A stretch of 64,000 nucleotides of DNA from Clostridia bacterium (GTDB lineage Bacteria > Bacillota > Clostridia > Oscillospirales > Acutalibacteraceae). Position 1 is the first letter of the stretch. Each line of letters begins with the position of its first letter. The position numbers and the translations under genes are program-made. The notes under the pieces are model-generated. The model had not been told where the DNA came from and ran no database searches. It saw only the letters and a program-made list of their open reading frames with translations. Location of the stretch: the NCBI GenBank assembly GCA_017409475.1, contig JAFQSP010000014.1:62001-126000 (forward strand), in the 5' to 3' direction. Positions 59,628 to 64,000 of the stretch are shown in pieces.

Positions 59628-60464
59628 TCACTCGTAATCCCTGTCATCGAGGGTTTCGAGATATGACCTTTCGGTATCGACAAATAAAATTCCGTGGTCG
59701 GTGGTGCGCTTATCTTCATCAGGCGGTGTCATATAATCGCCAAAAACAGCGGTTAAATACTTTTTATACCCGATGGGCGCGTGTAATGTCATTCCCTCGA
59801 ATTTAATCGGTACAGTTGATGTGAACCATTCCTTTGGATATTCATTACCCATATATTTAAGGCCCGAACAAAGCTCGGTAAGATAATCGCAATACTGCAA
59901 CAAATGCCGTGTCATTTTTCTTTCGTGACGTTTTCTTAAACGGTTTTTTAGCCATTTCGGCTTCATGAGCAAAAGCTTGGTAACAAAGCGGCTGAGCCCT
60001 CCATGATTTTCGGGCAACATATCGAGACAATATACCGAATACAGAACGGCATGCCTCTTTTGATTAAGGCGGGAAAGGCGCGAATACGGCGCCCCGTCAA
60101 GCGGGATAATATCCATTGTAATTCCCTGAGGAATGGGCAAATCCTTTGTCAATTTACGTACACAGGTGGTGTCACTGTCGCAAAGGGTCATAAACTGACT
60201 TCTTATATTTATGCGGTCGGTTGTTCGAAGAAGCTTAAAGCGGCCGCGTGAATTCCACATTCGCCATAAGCGCTCGTAATCGGTTCGAGGCATAAAAACA
60301 TCGATGTCATCGTCCCAGGCTAAAAATCCGCCTTCACGTACGGCACCGATTAAACAGCCGCCGATAATATAATAACGTAAAAAATTATCGTCACAGAATT
60401 TTGCAAACTCCTGTAACATTTCGAGCGATTTAATCTGTAATTTTCTAATCTCTTCGGCGGTCAT
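59628..60464 (-). CDS. LicD family phosphotransferase
   Basis: 278 residues. The nucleotidyltransferase-like core has YYIIGGCLIGAVREGGF and LAWDDDIDVFMPRTDYERL (metal Asp cluster), and KFEGMTLHAPIGYKKYLTAVFGDYM near the end (quoted in part). LicD proteins attach phosphocholine or other phospho-substituents to cell-surface glycans. It is isolated from other envelope genes; a basic segment KRHERKMTR lies mid-protein. Confidence 0.9.
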   Translation of the reverse strand: MTAEEIRKLQIKSLEMLQEFAKFCDDNFLRYYIIGGCLIGAVREGGFLAWDDDIDVFMPRTDYERLWRMWNSRGRFKLLRTTDRINIRSQFMTLCDSDTTCVRKLTKDLPIPQGITMDIIPLDGAPYSRLSRLNQKRHAVLYSVYCLDMLPENHGGLSRFVTKLLLMKPKWLKNRLRKRHERKMTRHLLQYCDYLTELCSGLKYMGNEYPKEWFTSTVPIKFEGMTLHAPIGYKKYLTAVFGDYMTPPDEDKRTTDHGILFVDTERSYLETLDDRDYE

Positions 60465-60920
60465 CCTTTACCCTCTCCCCCTTTCGAACTATAAATTTTG
60501 CGCATATATTTTAATTTTACTATATATTTTCAAAAAAATCAATAGTCGCTCTTTTTTGTATAATTTTACAAAGGAAAACGGGCGATTTTTACACTTTCTG
60601 CAAAACCAATGTTAACATAATAATTGTTGAAAACTCTGTTGAAAATGTGTAAAAACCCATATAATACGTGCTTTTTATGCCATAAAAAACTGGTTTTAGT
60701 AAAAAATAACCAATATTATGTCAACTACTTGTAATTTTTGACAATGAATTTTTATGCCCAACTATATGCCCAAAAAGGTATAATATTTCCTGTTTTGAAA
60801 AAAGCATATTTTATGCTTATTTCTTTTGGATTTCTTGCGGTTTTCTATTGTAATCTGTATAAAATAATTATATAATTATTAATGTATATGCTTTTATAAA
60901 AAGATAGGAGCCGAAAAAAT
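60465..60920. promoter_or_regulatory. Intergenic region with promoter of the FabG-like gene
   Basis: 456 very AT-rich bases without a gene. A promoter TTGTAA (60848-60853) and TATAAT (60871-60876), spacer 17, lies before the SDR gene. Further up, GTTGAAAACTCTGTTGAAAATGTG (60626-60651, partly quoted) gives short direct repeats of TGTTGAAAA, and a TATAAT at about 60661 may be another promoter. I see no stable hairpin or riboswitch. Confidence 0.5.
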
Positions 60921-61634
60921 ATGAAAACCGTTCTCGTCACCGGCGGAAGCAAGGGAATCGGAAAAGCCATTTGCGAAATTTTCTTGAATAAAGGATATAA
61001 CGTTGCCTTTTGCTACTCAAAGGACGACGAGGCGGCAAATGAATTTGCCTCTACGAATAACAAGCTTCGTTGCTACAAGGTTGACGTTTCGGTAAAAAAC
61101 GATGTTGAACAAATGGTTGCCGATATAGCCGACCGTTTCGGTACGGTCGATATACTTGTCAACAATGCGGCAATCGGTTGCATAAAGCTTTTTACCGACA
61201 TGAGCGAAATCGAGTGGCAACGTATTCTTTCGGTCAATCTTACGGGTGCGTTTAACTGCACCTCGGCCGTTTTGCCCGACATGATTAGAAAAAAGAGCGG
61301 TCACATTATTAACATCAGCTCAATGTGGGGAGTTACGGGTGCCTCCTGCGAGGTTGCCTATTCGGCTACAAAGGCAGGGCTTATCGGCATGACAAAGGCT
61401 CTTGCAAAAGAGGTGGGTCCCTCGAATATAAAGGTCAACTGCATAGCACCGGGGGTTATTGATACCGAGATGAACGCTAACCTTTCAAGTGAGGATATGG
61501 CCGCCCTCACCGACGAAACGCCCCTCGGCATAATCGGTACACCTCTCGACGTCGCAAAATGCGCACTTTTCCTTTCCGAAAGCGAGTTTATCACCGGTCA
61601 GGTTATCGGGGTAAACGGCGGAATGGTTATATAA
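60921..61634 (+). CDS. FabG-like SDR (3-oxoacyl-ACP reductase family)
   Basis: 237 residues. TGGSKGIGKAICEIF is the NADPH loop, DILVNNAAIG and NISSMWG the SDR signatures, and YSATKAGLIGMTKALAKEV the active site Tyr/Lys. It has the size and GQVIGVNGGMVI end of FabG proteins, but lies outside a fatty-acid gene cluster, so another ketone substrate is possible. TAGGAG precedes the ATG. It may share a transcript with alr 42 bases downstream. Confidence 0.9.
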   Translation: MKTVLVTGGSKGIGKAICEIFLNKGYNVAFCYSKDDEAANEFASTNNKLRCYKVDVSVKNDVEQMVADIADRFGTVDILVNNAAIGCIKLFTDMSEIEWQRILSVNLTGAFNCTSAVLPDMIRKKSGHIINISSMWGVTGASCEVAYSATKAGLIGMTKALAKEVGPSNIKVNCIAPGVIDTEMNANLSSEDMAALTDETPLGIIGTPLDVAKCALFLSESEFITGQVIGVNGGMVI

Positions 61635-61676
61635 CCTTTTTTCATCATAAAAAATAACTAACAGAGGCGGTATGAG

Positions 61677-62849
61677 ATGGATTTTTTCAAACGCTGCTGG
61701 GTCGAAATCGACCTCGATAAAATTGAACACAATTATAAAATCATACGCGAATTTATCGGCGATAAGAAGATGATTTCGGTCGTAAAGGCGGATGCATACG
61801 GTCACGGAGTTGAATTCATCGCGCAAAAGCTCGATTCGCTCGGCACCGATATGTTCGCCGTGTCGAATTTAGAGGAGGCGCAACAGCTTTGGCGCGCCGA
61901 CACCAACAAGCCGATACTCATCCTCGGCTACACTCCCCCCGAATATACCGAAAAATTAGCCGAGCTCGGCGTTTTTCAGACGGTGTTTTCCGCCGAATAT
62001 GCAAAGCGGCTGAGCGATGCCGCGGTTGCCTGCTCAAAGGAAATTCGCGTACATATTAAGCTCGACACGGGAATGCACAGAATCGGCTTCGATGCCTATA
62101 CCGACGAGGGAATAAACGAGGCTATTGCGGCATGTAAGCTGCCTGGGCTTATTGTTGACGGAGTATTTACCCATTTCGCCTCAGCCGACCTCGACGGAGA
62201 CAGCGACCAAAGCTATACAAAGGCGCAATTCGACCGATTTTTAGCGGCGGTAAAGCGAATTGAGGATAGCGGAGTTAACTTTAACCTAAAACATTGTTGC
62301 AACTCGGCAGGAATCTTTTCGCATAAAGAAATGCACCTTGACGGAGCAAGACCGGGTGTCATTTTATACGGACTTATGCCATCCGACCTGCTCGATAACC
62401 CGAATATTCAGCCGGTCATGTCCTTCAAGAGTGTAATTTCGATGATAAAGCCGCTGAAAGCGGGTATGGATATTTCCTACGGACGTACCTTCACCGCCGA
62501 AAAGGATATGACGGTAGCTACCGTTGCGGTTGGCTATGCCGACGGATACCAGCGACGTCTTGCAAAGGACGGATACGTGCTTCTTAACGGCAAAAGGGCG
62601 AAGATTATCGGCCGAATTTGTATGGACCAAATGATGATTGACGTGACCGATATCCCTGAGGCAAAGGTTGGCGATACCGTCACCCTCTTTGGTCGCGACG
62701 GTGACGACGAAATTACTGTTGACAGCCTTGCAAAGCGGCTCGATACCATCAATTACGAGCTGGTTTGCATTATCGGAAAGCGCGTAACCCGCGTATTCAA
62801 AAGCGGCGGCGAAACGGTTGCAATGAGAAGCCTCATCGGCAGCAACTAA
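61677..62849 (+). CDS. alr: Alanine racemase
   Basis: 390 residues. It makes D-alanine for the cell wall. The PLP Lys lies in MISVVKADAYGHGVEF, the barrel continues with HIKLDTGMHRIGF and VTDI..., and the C-terminal beta domain has ICMDQMMIDVTDIPE; the catalytic Tyr is in ISYGRTFTAE. Full length. The last 15 bases of the gene are duplicated just downstream (62860-62874). Confidence 0.96.
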   Translation: MDFFKRCWVEIDLDKIEHNYKIIREFIGDKKMISVVKADAYGHGVEFIAQKLDSLGTDMFAVSNLEEAQQLWRADTNKPILILGYTPPEYTEKLAELGVFQTVFSAEYAKRLSDAAVACSKEIRVHIKLDTGMHRIGFDAYTDEGINEAIAACKLPGLIVDGVFTHFASADLDGDSDQSYTKAQFDRFLAAVKRIEDSGVNFNLKHCCNSAGIFSHKEMHLDGARPGVILYGLMPSDLLDNPNIQPVMSFKSVISMIKPLKAGMDISYGRTFTAEKDMTVATVAVGYADGYQRRLAKDGYVLLNGKRAKIIGRICMDQMMIDVTDIPEAKVGDTVTLFGRDGDDEITVDSLAKRLDTINYELVCIIGKRVTRVFKSGGETVAMRSLIGSN

Positions 62850-62874
62850 CGCCTCGTAAATCGGCAGCAACTAA
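62835..62874 (+). repeat. Short direct repeat of the alr 3' end
   Basis: ATCGGCAGCAACTAA, the last codons of alr with its stop, occurs at 62835-62849 and again at 62860-62874; the preceding GCCTC is also repeated (GCCTC-ATCGG and GCCTC-GTAA-ATCGG). Confidence 0.9.
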
Positions 62875-62942
62875 ATCGTTTGGCTGACTTGCCACGCTCA
62901 AAACAAATTCAAAAAAATAAGCCCCAAAAGGAGTTTTTTAAT

Positions 62943-64000
62943 ATGAAAGTTGAAAGATATTTCGAAAACCTAAAAATATTACACGTCGGCACCGAAAAAA
63001 CACGTGCCTACTACATCCCCTTCTCTGACGCTAACGGAATTTTTCACAAAACACGTGAAGAAAGTGACCGCTTCGGTCTTTTAAACGGGGATTGGGACTT
63101 TCATTATTACGAGAATATCGACCTCGTACCCGATGACATAGTTTCACCGGACAGAAGCCTCGATAAATCAAAGATGGTAAAGGTTCCGTCAATGTGGCAA
63201 TTTAACGGATACGATAACGTACAGTATGTAAATGTTCAGTACCCTTATCCTTGCGACCCGCCTTATATCCCGAAAAATAATCCTGTCGGCGTATATTCAC
63301 GTGATTTTTCATGCCCTGGTGAATGGGACGGAATGGAGAAATATATCAACTTCGAAGGTGTTGACAGCTGCTTCTATTTATACATAAACGGTCGCTTTGT
63401 CGGCTATTCCCAGGTTTCGCATTCGACAAGCGAATTTAACATCACCTCCTTCTTAAAGCCCGGTCACAACCGAATCACAGTTATCAACCTCAAATGGTGC
63501 GAAGGAAGCTATTTTGAGGACCAGGACAAGTTCAGATACTCGGGAATTTTCCGCGACGTTTACCTTCTTGCAAGACCAAGAGGTCACATCCGTGATTACG
63601 AAATTCGCACCGAAATTGCCGCTGACCATTCGTCAGCCATTCTCTCAATCGACTTTGAAGCCGTTAATCCCGACGACATCGTTGTTACCCTCGCCGACCC
63701 CGACGGAAAGGATGCAGGTGAAGCAAAAACCGATAAAAACGGACATTGCGAAATTGTTATAAAAAACCCGATTTTATGGAACGCCGAAAGTCCCGAGCTT
63801 TATACCCTTCTTATCGACGGAATGGGCGAATATATTGCCGAAACCGTCGCCTTCTGTAAGAGCGAAATTATTGACGGCACATTCAAATTCAATGACCGAA
63901 TGATAAAGATTAAGGGCGTAAACCGCCACGATTCAAATCCCCTTACAGGATACGTTTGCTCGGTTGAAGATATGATGCTCGACCTCAAAATGATGAAGGA
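62943..64000 (+). CDS. GH2 beta-galactosidase (LacZ type), cut by the window edge
   Basis: 352 codons are open from the ATG at 62943 (AAAGGAG upstream) to the end of the window. The jelly-roll domain has VPSMWQFNGYDNVQYVN and YPYPCDPPYIPKNNPVGVY, the pattern of large LacZ enzymes, then VDSCFYLYINGRFVGYSQVSH, KFRYSGIFRDVYLL and, after the sandwich domain, IKIKGVNRHDSNPLTGY at the start of the catalytic barrel. The catalytic Glu residues lie beyond the window. No signal peptide, so it acts on imported lactose or galactosides. Confidence 0.94.
   Translation, partial: MKVERYFENLKILHVGTEKTRAYYIPFSDANGIFHKTREESDRFGLLNGDWDFHYYENIDLVPDDIVSPDRSLDKSKMVKVPSMWQFNGYDNVQYVNVQYPYPCDPPYIPKNNPVGVYSRDFSCPGEWDGMEKYINFEGVDSCFYLYINGRFVGYSQVSHSTSEFNITSFLKPGHNRITVINLKWCEGSYFEDQDKFRYSGIFRDVYLLARPRGHIRDYEIRTEIAADHSSAILSIDFEAVNPDDIVVTLADPDGKDAGEAKTDKNGHCEIVIKNPILWNAESPELYTLLIDGMGEYIAETVAFCKSEIIDGTFKFNDRMIKIKGVNRHDSNPLTGYVCSVEDMMLDLKMMK

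Noticed and set aside
60600..60680. Replication origin-like sequence (repeated TGTTGAAAA)
   Set aside because: No TTATCCACA-type DnaA boxes are present and neither dnaA nor dnaN is nearby.

Overview
The window reads as a chromosomal segment of an anaerobic, low-to-moderate GC Gram-positive bacterium of the class Clostridia, most likely an Oscillospirales/Ruminococcaceae-type gut organism. That placement is inferred from gene content: Rex, PPi-dependent pyruvate phosphate dikinase, paired glgC/glgD, reverse rubrerythrin with a PerR-like regulator, DUF1540 and CD1247-type proteins, a T-box before alaS, and a dockerin-bearing secreted protein. No rRNA gene is present to confirm it. Most genes are housekeeping genes with strong Shine-Dalgarno sequences and hairpin-plus-T terminators.

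Layout. 1-5.5 kb: an SGNH esterase lipoprotein, a small lipoprotein, a cluster of short palindromes beside tRNA-Ala(CGC), a DUF4190 protein, nth, rex, a short DUF1540 gene and an HPr-like gene lacking both HPr phosphorylation sites. 5.5-11 kb (minus): an O-antigen-ligase-like protein, a small membrane protein, mfd and pth. 11.4-16.6 kb: ppdK, followed by an unusual tandem region in which the 3' end and 3' UTR of ppdK recur three times, each copy closing a small promoter-plus-gene unit (P-loop kinase, lipoprotein, DUF2185-like protein) before a flavin-binding protein. 16.6-20.2 kb: DUF1622, an SGNH hydrolase, a relic of an HTH gene, and a stand-alone YcaO protein with a Cys-rich tail. 20.3-34 kb: glycogen and maltodextrin metabolism (GH13 glucosidase, glgA, glgD, glgC, and glgB further on), interrupted by apgM, a DUF5050 protein and a feoA-feoB-feoB-associated operon with three matching 18-bp operator-like palindromes. 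34-36.5 kb: a Cys-rich small protein behind a strongly structured RNA leader, a MITE, reverse rubrerythrin, perR and an acyltransferase.

36.6-49.7 kb: rpsU; a yqeG / AP-endonuclease / XRE / aroQ run with overlapping genes; efp; a CD1247-type acidic Cys-rich protein; then a long minus-strand series of RNase M5-like, holA, comEC, a phosphoribosyltransferase, HIT, alaS behind its T-box, and a penicillin-binding protein. 49.8-64 kb: phosphoglucomutase (which connects to glycogen through glucose-1-phosphate), a glycerophosphodiesterase lipoprotein, a PiT phosphate transporter with its DUF47 partner, a secreted transglutaminase-dockerin protein, an SDR, a SulP transporter without STAS, LicD, a FabG-like SDR, alr, and a GH2 beta-galactosidase running off the right edge.

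The best candidate for something undescribed is the ppdK 3'-end cassette array (13955-16117). Each repeat starts at the sequence TAATTTCCCTC, which in two of three cases is the stop codon of the cassette gene, and each carries a palindrome TCTAA-N4-TTAGA over the old ppdK stop. Second is the independently promoted structured RNA at 34293-34437, which ends in a terminator immediately before the ribosome binding site of a Cys-rich small protein.
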